A stretch of 29,409 bases of DNA, from NCBI GenBank assembly GCA_934524965.1, contig CAKSYU010000023.1:1-29409 (forward strand), written 5' to 3'. This stretch comes from an uncultured Angelakisella sp. (GTDB lineage: Bacteria > Bacillota > Clostridia > Oscillospirales > Ruminococcaceae). The position numbers were made by a program, and so were the translations under genes. A model generated the notes under the pieces. It ran no database searches and was not told the origin of the DNA. It worked only from the letters and a program-made list of their open reading frames with translations. Numbering within the stretch: the stretch's first letter is position 1; the number at the start of each line of letters is the position of its first letter. Positions 15,719 to 22,270 of the stretch are shown here, one piece after another.

Positions 15719-16352
15719 AGCTTTCGGTCAAGCCTTTTTCAAAAGGCTTGCGGTTTCCAAAGACCGCGTCTTTGGTCGACCGTCGCAACGGGCGAAATAC
15801 TCTTTCCCACAATCATCAAAAGCATCGGCAGATGGCTTTGATGTAAGCTGTCTGCACTATCTTGCACCTTAGGTTTCCGGAGGGCGCTCCGAAAGGGGCT
15901 GAATTGCGGGAACGACCCGGCGTGGTCGTTTCCGCAAGAGGGGGAACCCTGCAAGAGAGGGTTCCCCCTACCTACGGGTTTTGCTAACTATCCTTTCACC
16001 GAGCAGGTGAAAATTGCTTGCTTGCGGCTTGTTATGGTGATAGTTTGCTGTCGCCTACCGGCGTCGCAAAGTTTTACAAAAGGTTTTGATTTGTACGCCT
16101 GTCCGGCGGGGAGGCACTTTTGCACCGCCAAAAGTGCCCAAAAGCGGTTTAGGGCTACGCCCTAAAGACCTACGCACCGGAACGCCCGCTCGGAACGGCT
16201 TTGCCGTCCCGAAGCGTAGGCTAAACGGTGCTTATAGGGTGTCTGCGACGCATTTTTATCGCCTGCCGCGCTGGAGCGCGGAATGGCGAACCACCACCCC
16301 TGTCCCCTCCTCTGAGGAGGGGAACTATGGGAGCAGCCAGTAAACACTTTTT
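15719..16352 (+). repeat. Hairpin-necklace repeat, copy C
   Basis: The left end (GCTTTCGGTCAAGCC) and right end (CTCCTCTGAGGAGGGGAACT, then AGTAAACACTTTT) match copies A and B. Stems covary with B: CCAAAGAC-CGC-GTCTTTGG replaces CCAAAGGC-AGC-GCCTTTGG, and CCGT-CGCA-ACGG replaces CTTGC-CGCA-GCAAG. About 75 nt (15802-15880) are extra relative to B. The segment 16180-16255 matches copy A near 4125-4200, while the A-like stretch with GGGTCGT-GCGACCC is missing. It continues loosely to 16450 (TCCTCGGCAAATCTATCTCC at 16369, also present in complement near 19035). I see no gene between 15654 and 16453. Confidence 0.8.
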
Positions 16353-16453
16353 AATCTGTTTCTATCGTCCTCGGCAAATCTATCTCCCGCTCCGTCCGCC
16401 TTGCGGTGCCCCGTTTTTCGCGGGCTTTCTTTCAAACCCACTCTATGGGCAGC

Positions 16454-17416
16454 TTATCTTCTGCACCTCGTTGTCAGCAGCGCTGTCACCAGCGGCAGGT
16501 GGGCGTTGCGCTCGCACATCTGCAAAAGCGGCGCGATCTCCGCGCGGCAGCGGGCAGCGGTGCGCGCCGGCAGATTATACATCTCCCGCAGAGCGGGGTT
16601 CGCCAGCAGCTCCGCCAGCGTCTCCAGCAGGGCGGTGTAGGCGGGGCGGTCCCGCTCCAGCGGCGCGGCAGCCGCCAGCACACGGTAGTTATTCGCCATT
16701 GCCAGACCCGCCAGCATCTCCTCGGCGGCGGCATAGCGCTTCTGCACCGCCGCGTCCCGCAGCAGGGCGGCGCCCGTCTCCGGACTGCCCCCGCAGCGCA
16801 GCCACGCGCGGTTCACTTCCTCCTCGGTGTGTCCGGGCGCCAGCTGCTTTATCCGGCGCAGGCAGTCCTCGCCGTCGGCAGGCGGCAGGGAATAGCAGGT
16901 CACGCGGGAAAGCACCGTCGGCAGCAGCCGGTAACGGTTCTGCGCGGTGAACACAAAAAAAGTGTCCTCCGGCGGCTCCTCTATGATCTTCAGCAGCAGG
17001 TTCTGCCCCTCGGCGGTAATGCGCTCCGCCAGGTGCAGCACAGCCACCTTGCGCGGCGCCTCCACCGGGGTGCGGTACAGCTCCGCGCGCAGGGAACGCA
17101 CACTGTCCTTCCTGTAAATATCCTTGTCCTCATCGGGGTCGTACAGCAGCAGGTCGGGGTGCTCCCCCACCAGCACCTTGCGGCAGGCAGGGCACTCCCC
17201 ACACATCGCGCCGCCCCCTTTGCGGCACAGCAGCGCCCCCGCCGCGGCAAGGGCGGTATCCCGCAGCAGGGCGGGGCTGGGCGCCTCCAGACACAGGGCA
17301 TGGGTCAGCCGTCCGGCGGCAAGCGCCGTCGTGATGGGCTGCGGCAGCGGCGGGATCACCGAAAGGGTGTAGCGCCGGCTGCCGGTAAAGCCGCGCAGCG
17401 GCTCAGAGCTTTTCAT
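16454..17416 (-). CDS. holB: DNA polymerase III subunit delta' (clamp loader)
   Basis: A 320-residue AAA+-fold clamp-loader subunit, the rigid stator of the complex that loads the beta clamp. The zinc module is visible as Cys64, Cys72, Cys75 and Cys78 (MCGECPAC). Family segments follow: VAVLHLAERITAEGQNLLLK, then IIEEPPEDTFFVFTAQNRYRLLPT and LSRVTCYSL, where most clamp-loader subunits have the SRC motif. As usual for delta', there is no Walker A. The start ATG 17416 overlaps the end of darA by 14 nt with no separate strong ribosome site, implying translational coupling. The B. subtilis order tmk-darA-yaaR-holB-ricT is kept in part; tmk and yaaR are absent. A longer N terminus than usual makes an internal start possible. 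Confidence 0.9.
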   Translation of the reverse strand: MKSSEPLRGFTGSRRYTLSVIPPLPQPITTALAAGRLTHALCLEAPSPALLRDTALAAAGALLCRKGGGAMCGECPACRKVLVGEHPDLLLYDPDEDKDIYRKDSVRSLRAELYRTPVEAPRKVAVLHLAERITAEGQNLLLKIIEEPPEDTFFVFTAQNRYRLLPTVLSRVTCYSLPPADGEDCLRRIKQLAPGHTEEEVNRAWLRCGGSPETGAALLRDAAVQKRYAAAEEMLAGLAMANNYRVLAAAAPLERDRPAYTALLETLAELLANPALREMYNLPARTAARCRAEIAPLLQMCERNAHLPLVTALLTTRCRR

Positions 17417-17729
17417 ACCGCTCTACATCAATGACAAAGATGGTCGCGCCGCCCACCGTGACCTGAACCGGCACATTGGCGTACATTCCGGCATTGAAGG
17501 AAGTATTGCCGGAGACCATTTTATTGCGCTTGCAGCTGTTTTCGCCGATGATGTGGATCGCTTCATCGACCCGCTCGGCATCGGTGCCCACCAGCATGGT
17601 GGTATTGCCGGAAAGCAAAAAGCCGCCGGTGGTGGCAAGCCGCGTGACCGAAAATCCGCCCTTGGTCAAGGCGCGGGACGCCGCGGTGCTGTCTTCATTG
17701 GATACGATGGCAATAATCAGTTTTTGCAT
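17403..17729 (-). CDS. darA: Cyclic di-AMP-binding PII-like protein DarA
   Basis: A 108-residue cytoplasmic PII-like protein (DUF970) that binds the second messenger c-di-AMP as a trimer. Family signatures are MQKLIIAIVSNEDS at the N terminus, LTKGGFSVTRLATTGGFLLSGNTT (positions about 22-45), then GGATIFVIDVERYEKL at the C terminus. Its targets are not firmly known. The start ATG 17729 has AAGGAGGTATTCTG upstream. The leader is about 100 nt long and contains a run of ten C (G on the coding strand). Its 3' end overlaps holB by 14 nt. Confidence 0.93.
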   Translation of the reverse strand: MQKLIIAIVSNEDSTAASRALTKGGFSVTRLATTGGFLLSGNTTMLVGTDAERVDEAIHIIGENSCKRNKMVSGNTSFNAGMYANVPVQVTVGGATIFVIDVERYEKL

Positions 17730-17832
17730 CAGAATACCTCCTTACTGGGATCGGTCGGGATCTGCTTTTGGGGGAACAGTGCCCCCCCCCCGACGCACCG
17801 CACGGTACGCCGGTATAAACTTCACCAAGCAT

Positions 17833-17861
17833 ATTATACCACGCCGCGCTATCGATTGCAA
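17833..17861 (-). promoter_or_regulatory. SigA-type promoter of darA-holB
   Basis: On the minus strand: TTGCAA (17861-17856), spacer 17 nt, TATAAT (17838-17833). Confidence 0.75.
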
Positions 17862-17904
17862 AGGAAAGTATGCGCTAAGGGTACAGTCGCCCATTACGGC
17901 TCAC

Positions 17905-17937
17905 CAAAAAGCAAAGCCCCCGCCGATGGCAGGGGGC
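17905..17937 (-). terminator. Terminator after DUF4358 gene
   Basis: On the minus strand GCCCCCTGCC, loop ATC, GGCGGGGGC (17937-17916), followed by TTTGCTTTTTGG. Confidence 0.85.
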
Positions 17938-17955
17938 AAAAGGCATCATGTACCG

Positions 17956-18462
17956 TCAGGCGGGGATATACTGCTCCAGCAGCTCCCGCACATGGTCGGT
18001 GTTGTCGATCATCAGCAGAACGGTGTAGTCACCCAGCGTGTAGATCACGCCGTTTTCCGCCAATTCACTGGCGCCGTAAATATCGTAGTTGGCAAAAAGA
18101 GAGGTGCGGCTGGTGCGTATCGTGACCAGCAGGTCGCGGGCGGCGCTTTCCTCACCGGCTTTCGGCACCACGATAATAACATCGGCAATGCCGAAGCGGC
18201 CGTCGGTATAACGACCGTACACCGCCGAAAGGCAGGAGGTATCCACCCCAAAATCCGCCGCAAGGCGTTCGGCAGTGGCGTCCTGCACCCCCATAATGGG
18301 CACATCAAAATAGATGGCGTCCAGTGCGTCCTCGATCCCCTCGCCGGTGGCGGTCAGACGGGTGTTTTCCGGCTCCGGCAGCGGGTGCGTCTGCTGAAAG
18401 CCCTGCAAAATAAACAGCACCACGACCAGCAGCGAAGCCACTACGATAATGAGCTTCCGCAC
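17956..18462 (-). CDS. DUF4358 domain-containing membrane-anchored protein
   Basis: A 168-residue protein with one N-terminal hydrophobic segment (LIIVVASLLVVVLFIL, about 4-19) and an extracytoplasmic domain. The pattern (YGRYTDGRFGIADVIIVVPK, then a C-terminal segment ending TVLLMIDN) matches DUF4358, common in Clostridia and of unknown function; the segment lacks a lipobox, so it is anchored by the helix. The start is GTG 18462, with AAAGGAGGG 10 nt upstream. It has the best -35 box in the window (TTGACA) and its own terminator, so it is a single-gene unit upstream of darA. Confidence 0.75.
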   Translation of the reverse strand: MRKLIIVVASLLVVVLFILQGFQQTHPLPEPENTRLTATGEGIEDALDAIYFDVPIMGVQDATAERLAADFGVDTSCLSAVYGRYTDGRFGIADVIIVVPKAGEESAARDLLVTIRTSRTSLFANYDIYGASELAENGVIYTLGDYTVLLMIDNTDHVRELLEQYIPA

Positions 18463-18500
18463 GGGGCAGCACCCTCCTTTCCGGTTTTTAGTCTTTCCAA

Positions 18501-18530
18501 AGTATAGCGGTTCGCAGGGGGCAATGTCAA
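18501..18530 (-). promoter_or_regulatory. SigA-type promoter of DUF4358 gene
   Basis: On the minus strand: TTGACA (18530-18525), spacer 18 nt, TATACT (18506-18501). Confidence 0.75.
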
Positions 18531-18868
18531 GGAAACGGGGTTGTTTTTCACAGATTGTTCAGCTTTTGGACATCATGCGGGTGCGCGCGAAAGTATGCCT
18601 GCGCCCCTATAAAGGGAAATTTTATTCTGTTTTCAAGGTGTGGTTTAGCAAGCCCTCCATTTTTCGATGGGGCTTTTGTTTTGCGGCTGACCCCCCGGTT
18701 TCTTGTTGGGGGCTTGCCGATGATTTGGATTATTTACCGGTAAAGAGAAGTCCTCCCACTAATACGGACGAAATGAGGGAAATTTGCAGTGAAAGTGTTG
18801 AATTCGCACAAACTTTCATAAAAAGTTTACGGGTTTGGGAAATAGTGGGAGATTTGGGGCGTGAAAAA
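18531..18868. other. AT-richer gene-free stretch
   Basis: No supported gene. The composition is noticeably richer in A+T than the neighbours. It contains a terminator-like hairpin (18651-18682) with no gene ending before it, a CCCCC/GGGGG pair (18691-18716) and nothing else I can name. Confidence 0.4.
18651..18682 (+). terminator. Orphan terminator-like hairpin
   Basis: AGCC and CCAT (with a 2-nt bulge) pair with ATGG-GGCT, followed by TTTGTTTT. No + strand gene ends upstream, so it may end a small RNA or be a relic. Confidence 0.4.
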
Positions 18869-19001
18869 GCCCTCCCTGTGTAAGGGATGGTGGCAGCCGA
18901 ATGGCTGACGGGAGGGTTGACGGCAGGAGATCAGCGCACGAACAGCGCCGACAATCCCTCCGGTTCGCTGCGCTCACCACCTCCCTTTACACAAGGGAGG
19001 C
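18869..19001. repeat. 133-bp inverted-repeat element (MITE-like)
   Basis: About 25-nt ends at 18869-18893 and 18977-19001 are inverted copies of each other with few mismatches (core TGTGTAAGGGA / TCCCTTTACACA). Inside are CAGCC-GAAT-GGCTG (18894-18907), a longer imperfect stem GGAGGGTTG-x-CGGC (18911-18924)/GCCG-x-CAATCCCTCC (18947-18961) and a weak third hairpin. No target-site duplication is obvious. Confidence 0.7.
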
Positions 19002-19013
19002 GTGGGACTTCGC

Positions 19014-19054
19014 GGGTCGCGGCGAGAGGGTGCGGGAGACAGATTTGCCGAGGA
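19014..19054 (+). repeat. 41-nt direct repeat, left copy
   Basis: It starts GGGTCGCGG and ends GATTTGCCGAGGA, and is closely matched by 19527-19567. The pair brackets necklace copy D. Confidence 0.7.
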
Positions 19055-19061
19055 GTGGATA

Positions 19062-19512
19062 TAGCAGTCGGCACTTGCCAAGCGCTGAAGTAAGACAAGC
19101 GGTAGGTGGGACAGGAACCCCCTCCCCCGCTTCGGGGGAGGGGAGGGGAAGTTGGGGGTCCTCGCAAGGTCGTAAGACCTTGTGGGGGGAGGAGGGCGCA
19201 CCGCAGCGGAGAGGGCTGCCCGTAGTGCAACGGAGGGTCTGCACGATTTAAGCGAAGGTTGCGCCCGACGAGCGTGGGTGTCTTGGGGGTTCCCCCGAGC
19301 GTGTTTTGCATTAGGGGACCCCGACGGGTCGCACGACCCGTTGGGGAAAGGAGGAGCGGCGGAGCATTGGAGGGGTGTCTATTCCATAGGAATAGCGACC
19401 CGACATGGAGCGCAGCCCGCGACGACGCGCACGAGCAAAAGGAAGTCCCCGCCGGATAGGCGTACATACCAAGCTATGAAAAAGACTTTGTGACGCCGTT
19501 AGGCGAGAAGAA
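19062..19512 (-). repeat. Hairpin-necklace repeat, inverted partial copy D
   Basis: Read on the minus strand it follows copy A (3763-4310) almost base for base: the CGCCTAACGGCG module, ACGCCTATCCGGCGGGGAC, GGGTCGT-GCGACCC, the GACCCTCCG segment, CCCTCCCC-GAAG-GGGGAGGG and CTTGGCAAGTGCCGACTGCT. It lacks the left half of A (TTTTCGG...GGTGAAA), the 4121-4200 module and the right end. The 19-codon-scale protein likeness of its frames to those of A reflects this conservation. Confidence 0.8.
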
Positions 19513-19526
19513 ACTAAGTCATAAAT

Positions 19527-19567
19527 GGGTCGCGGTGCGAGGGTGCGGGATCCCGATTTGCCGAGGA
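19527..19567 (+). repeat. 41-nt direct repeat, right copy
   Basis: Matches 19014-19054 apart from a few bases in the middle; see that entry. Confidence 0.7.
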
Positions 19568-19596
19568 ATATCCCCGCCGCAGGTGGAGCCTTTCCC

Positions 19597-19625
19597 TTGC
19601 GAAGCTGCCGCCGGTATATTATAAT
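19597..19625 (+). promoter_or_regulatory. SigA-type promoter of hydrolase-aro cluster
   Basis: TTGCGA (19597-19602), spacer 17 nt, TATAAT (19620-19625). No other good promoter is visible before aroQ. Confidence 0.75.
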
Positions 19626-19655
19626 GGCGGGTGAAGGCGAGGTGTGTTTTTTGCT

Positions 19656-20774
19656 ATGACAACGCTGTTTGATTATCTGCTGTGGCGGGGTGATCTGCCG
19701 CTTGCCGCCGACCCCCTCAATGAAGTGGACGGGGTCATTCTGGCGCGGCTTTCCTATATGCCCTTTGACCGTATTCTGGAGCGGGAAAGCACCCAGCCCA
19801 TCACGGTAGAGACGGCGGCACGCCGCCTGCTGGCGCTGCCGGATATTGAGACGGCGGTGCGGCGTCGCGGCGATACCGACCTCCTGCGGGCGCTGGCGGA
19901 AAGTCCCCGCTTCGGCGGCATGACGCTGAGTGCCTACGCCGACCGGCTGGACGCCGAGAGCCAGACCCAGTTTTCCGCCATTACCGTGGCGCTGGAGCCG
20001 GAGCACACCGCCGTTATTTACCGCGGCACCGATAACACCCTCATCGGCTGGAAAGAGGACTTCAATATGGGCTTTGTCTGCCCGGTACCGGGGCAGCTTC
20101 TGGCGGTGGATTACCTGCAAAAGGCGGCGGAGCGCTTTTCCGGTCGGCTGACGGTCTGCGGGCACTCCAAGGGCGGCAATTTTGCCGTTTACGCCGCGGC
20201 GTTCTGCGGCGAAGCGGTACAGCGGCGCATCGGGGCGGTCTACAATTTTGACGGTCCCGGGTTTGACGGCACGGTGCTGGCGCGGGAGGGCTACCGACGG
20301 GTCTGCGACCGGATCCAGACCTATGTGCCGCAGTCCTCGGTGGTCGGCATGCTGCTGGGGCATGAGGAAAAGTACACCATCGTCCACAGTGAGCAGACCT
20401 TTTTGCAGCAGCACGATACCTACTCCTGGGAGGTGCGGCGAAAGGGCTTTCACTGTATGGATACCGTGGACAACAGCAGCCGCTTTGTGGATTACACGCT
20501 GAAGGCGTGGCTGGCGGAGATGACTCCCGCCCAGCGGGAACAGTTTGTGGACGCCATTTACGAGGTGATGCGGCAGACCAACGCCCGCACCCTGCGGCAG
20601 ATGAATGAAAACTGGTTTGCCAGTGCCACCAGCATGCTGCACTCTGCAAAAAACATGGACGAGGAGACCCGGCGGGCAGTGACGCACGCTTTGGGACTTT
20701 TGGTACGCGCTGCCCGTGACGGGCTGTACCATGTGATGCAGGATCAGCAGGAAAGCGATAAGCCGCAGAATTGA
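19656..20774 (+). CDS. Mbeg1-like (DUF2974) alpha/beta hydrolase
   Basis: A 372-residue protein with the lipase-like pattern of the Mbeg1/DUF2974 family. It shows VIYRGTDNTLIGWKEDFNM (oxyanion-side segment of class 3 lipases), the nucleophile elbow CGHSKGGN (G-x-S-x-G with the catalytic Ser) and FDGPGF with the likely acid residue. There is no signal peptide, so it should be cytoplasmic. The substrate is unknown. Starts are possible at GTG 19644 and ATG 19656; GAAGG at 19633 suits 19644 better by spacing, GCGAGG at 19637 suits 19656 loosely; I keep ATG. It shares the aro promoter and strand, separated from aroB by cloverleaf CL3, but has no obvious link to aromatic biosynthesis. Confidence 0.82.
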   Translation: MTTLFDYLLWRGDLPLAADPLNEVDGVILARLSYMPFDRILERESTQPITVETAARRLLALPDIETAVRRRGDTDLLRALAESPRFGGMTLSAYADRLDAESQTQFSAITVALEPEHTAVIYRGTDNTLIGWKEDFNMGFVCPVPGQLLAVDYLQKAAERFSGRLTVCGHSKGGNFAVYAAAFCGEAVQRRIGAVYNFDGPGFDGTVLAREGYRRVCDRIQTYVPQSSVVGMLLGHEEKYTIVHSEQTFLQQHDTYSWEVRRKGFHCMDTVDNSSRFVDYTLKAWLAEMTPAQREQFVDAIYEVMRQTNARTLRQMNENWFASATSMLHSAKNMDEETRRAVTHALGLLVRAARDGLYHVMQDQQESDKPQN

Positions 20775-20822
20775 AGCCGGATCAAGACCGGATTTGGATA
20801 GAACGGGGAAACGGCAGGGGAA

Positions 20823-20915
20823 CCGCCCGCAGGGCGACCCGTTCCGCAGGGACGGGTCGGACGGGGCTTTGCCCCGTCCGGCGGCGGGCTGCGCCCGCCG
20901 CCGCCCTGCGGGCGG
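20823..20915 (+). repeat. Cloverleaf element CL3
   Basis: The closing arms are CCGCCCGCAGGGC (20823-20835) and its exact complement (20903-20915). Hairpins abut with no unpaired junction base: 20836-20845/20849-20858 (loop GCA, one G-T wobble), 20859-20867/20871-20879 (loop TTT) and 20880-20889/20893-20902 (loop TGC). It starts 48 nt after the hydrolase stop. Confidence 0.92.
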
Positions 20916-21001
20916 GTCTCCCTGCTGCTCCGTATCCTGCCGGAGCCCGCATAAACCATATTCCAAAAACCGAGAGAGAAGCAGAAAGGCGGCGAGAAGC
21001 G

Positions 21002-22045
21002 ATGAAATTCTTCGTACATACCCAAAAGCCCTACCCCGTGGTAATGGCTTGCGATCTTTTTGACCACCTTGGGGAGATGGTGCTGCAGCTGCACCCCCGC
21101 TGCAAAGTGGCGCTGCTGTGCGATGACGATGTTGACGCAGCGTATGGGTGGCCGGTTAGACGGTCGCTGGAAAGCGAAAGCTACCGCCCCTGCCGCATTC
21201 CGCTGCCCGCCGGCGAAGCCTGCAAAGCATGGGCTGTACTGGGCGAGGTGCTGGAAAAACTGGCGGAGGAAGGCTTTACCCGCGGCGACCTGCTGATGGC
21301 ACTGGGCGGCGGCAGTACCTGCGACCTGGGCGGGCTGGCGGCGGCACTGTATCACCGCGGCATGGAGGTCATTTACCTTCCCACCACGCTGCTTGCCGGT
21401 GTCGATGCCGCCATCGGCGGAAAAACGGCGGTCGACCTGCCCAGCGGCAAAAACCTTGCCGGTGTGATACGGCAGCCGCTGGCAGTCATCTTTGACGAGA
21501 ACTGCCTGGATACGCTGTCCGAGGAGGCAATGGCGGAGGGCATGGCGGAAGCCATCAAGACCGGTGTTTTAGCGGGGGGCAAGCTGTGGGAGCTGGTGAC
21601 AAACCCCGACCCCTTTTACGAATCTATCATGGAGCACTGCGCCGAATACAAGGCGCAGGTGGTCGCCGAGGACGAGCAGGATAAAGGCTGCCGGCTGGCA
21701 CTTAATTTGGGGCACACCGTCGGACACGCCATTGAGCGGCACAGCGGCTACACCGTCACCCACGGCAAGGCGGTGGCGATCGGTCTGGCAACAATGGCGC
21801 GTGCCGGAACGGCGCTGGGCTGGTGCCGTCCCGAGACTGCCGAGCAAATTTTAGCGGCGCTGCGGCTGCACGGCTTGCCGGTGCGGTACGACTGCCGCCC
21901 CGAGGAGCTGCTGCCCTATCTGTGGGGTGATAAAAAGCGGCAGGGCGAGACGCTGACGGCGGTGCTGCCCATGGAGATCGGCAAGTGCGCCCTGAAGAAG
22001 ATGGACCAGCCGCAGCTGCTGCGGCTGCTGCGGGATGGGCTGTAA
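21002..22045 (+). CDS. aroB: 3-dehydroquinate synthase
   Basis: A 347-residue cytoplasmic enzyme, NAD+ and divalent metal dependent, making 3-dehydroquinate from DAHP, the second step of the shikimate pathway. The NAD-binding GGGSTCDLGG motif, LPTTLLAGVDAAIGGKTAVD (lysine-bearing active-site segment) and NLAG are present, as are the metal ligands in EGMAEAIKTG, LNLGHTVGHAIE and THGKAVAIG. Length is usual. The start ATG 21002 follows AAAGGCGGCGAGAAGCG; the frame runs further upstream through cloverleaf CL3 but that part is not coding. It lies between CL3 and CL4 and is followed by the aroE-aroK fusion and aroQ on the same strand. Confidence 0.95.
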   Translation: MKFFVHTQKPYPVVMACDLFDHLGEMVLQLHPRCKVALLCDDDVDAAYGWPVRRSLESESYRPCRIPLPAGEACKAWAVLGEVLEKLAEEGFTRGDLLMALGGGSTCDLGGLAAALYHRGMEVIYLPTTLLAGVDAAIGGKTAVDLPSGKNLAGVIRQPLAVIFDENCLDTLSEEAMAEGMAEAIKTGVLAGGKLWELVTNPDPFYESIMEHCAEYKAQVVAEDEQDKGCRLALNLGHTVGHAIERHSGYTVTHGKAVAIGLATMARAGTALGWCRPETAEQILAALRLHGLPVRYDCRPEELLPYLWGDKKRQGETLTAVLPMEIGKCALKKMDQPQLLRLLRDGL

Positions 22046-22095
22046 ACCCCCTGCGGGAAATATACTTTGAAGTTTGTGCAGGGTGGGAGCGGGAA

Positions 22096-22176
22096 GGCGC
22101 CGCAGGCGTTTCGGGCTGCGCCCGAAACCGGCGGCGAAGCCGCCGAGACCGCCGAAGGCGGTCTGCCTGCGGCGCC
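22096..22176 (+). repeat. Cloverleaf element CL4
   Basis: The closing arms are GGCGCCGCAGGC (22096-22107) and its exact complement (22165-22176). Hairpins abut with no unpaired base: 22108-22116/22120-22128 (loop TGC), 22129-22135/22139-22145 (loop GAA) and 22146-22153/22157-22164 (loop GAA). It starts 50 nt after the aroB stop. At 81 nt it is nearly the smallest copy. Confidence 0.92.
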
Positions 22177-22270
22177 CCGACCCCCGACCGGCAGAGATCC
22201 TGCCGAGGGGGGACAACCTATCCCCCCAAAGCCTGAAAATACAACAAATTGACCGAAAGGAGACATTACC

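Noticed and set aside
20823..20915. Cloverleafs as integron attC sites or CRISPR repeats
   Set aside because: No conserved core sites, no extrahelical-base pattern, no regular spacers, and arm sequences differ between copies.
19311..20966. 551-codon minus-strand frame opposite the hydrolase, and the 635-codon frame at 21851-23758 opposite aroB/aroE-aroK
   Set aside because: Both run through well-supported + strand genes and through repeat elements; no family features.
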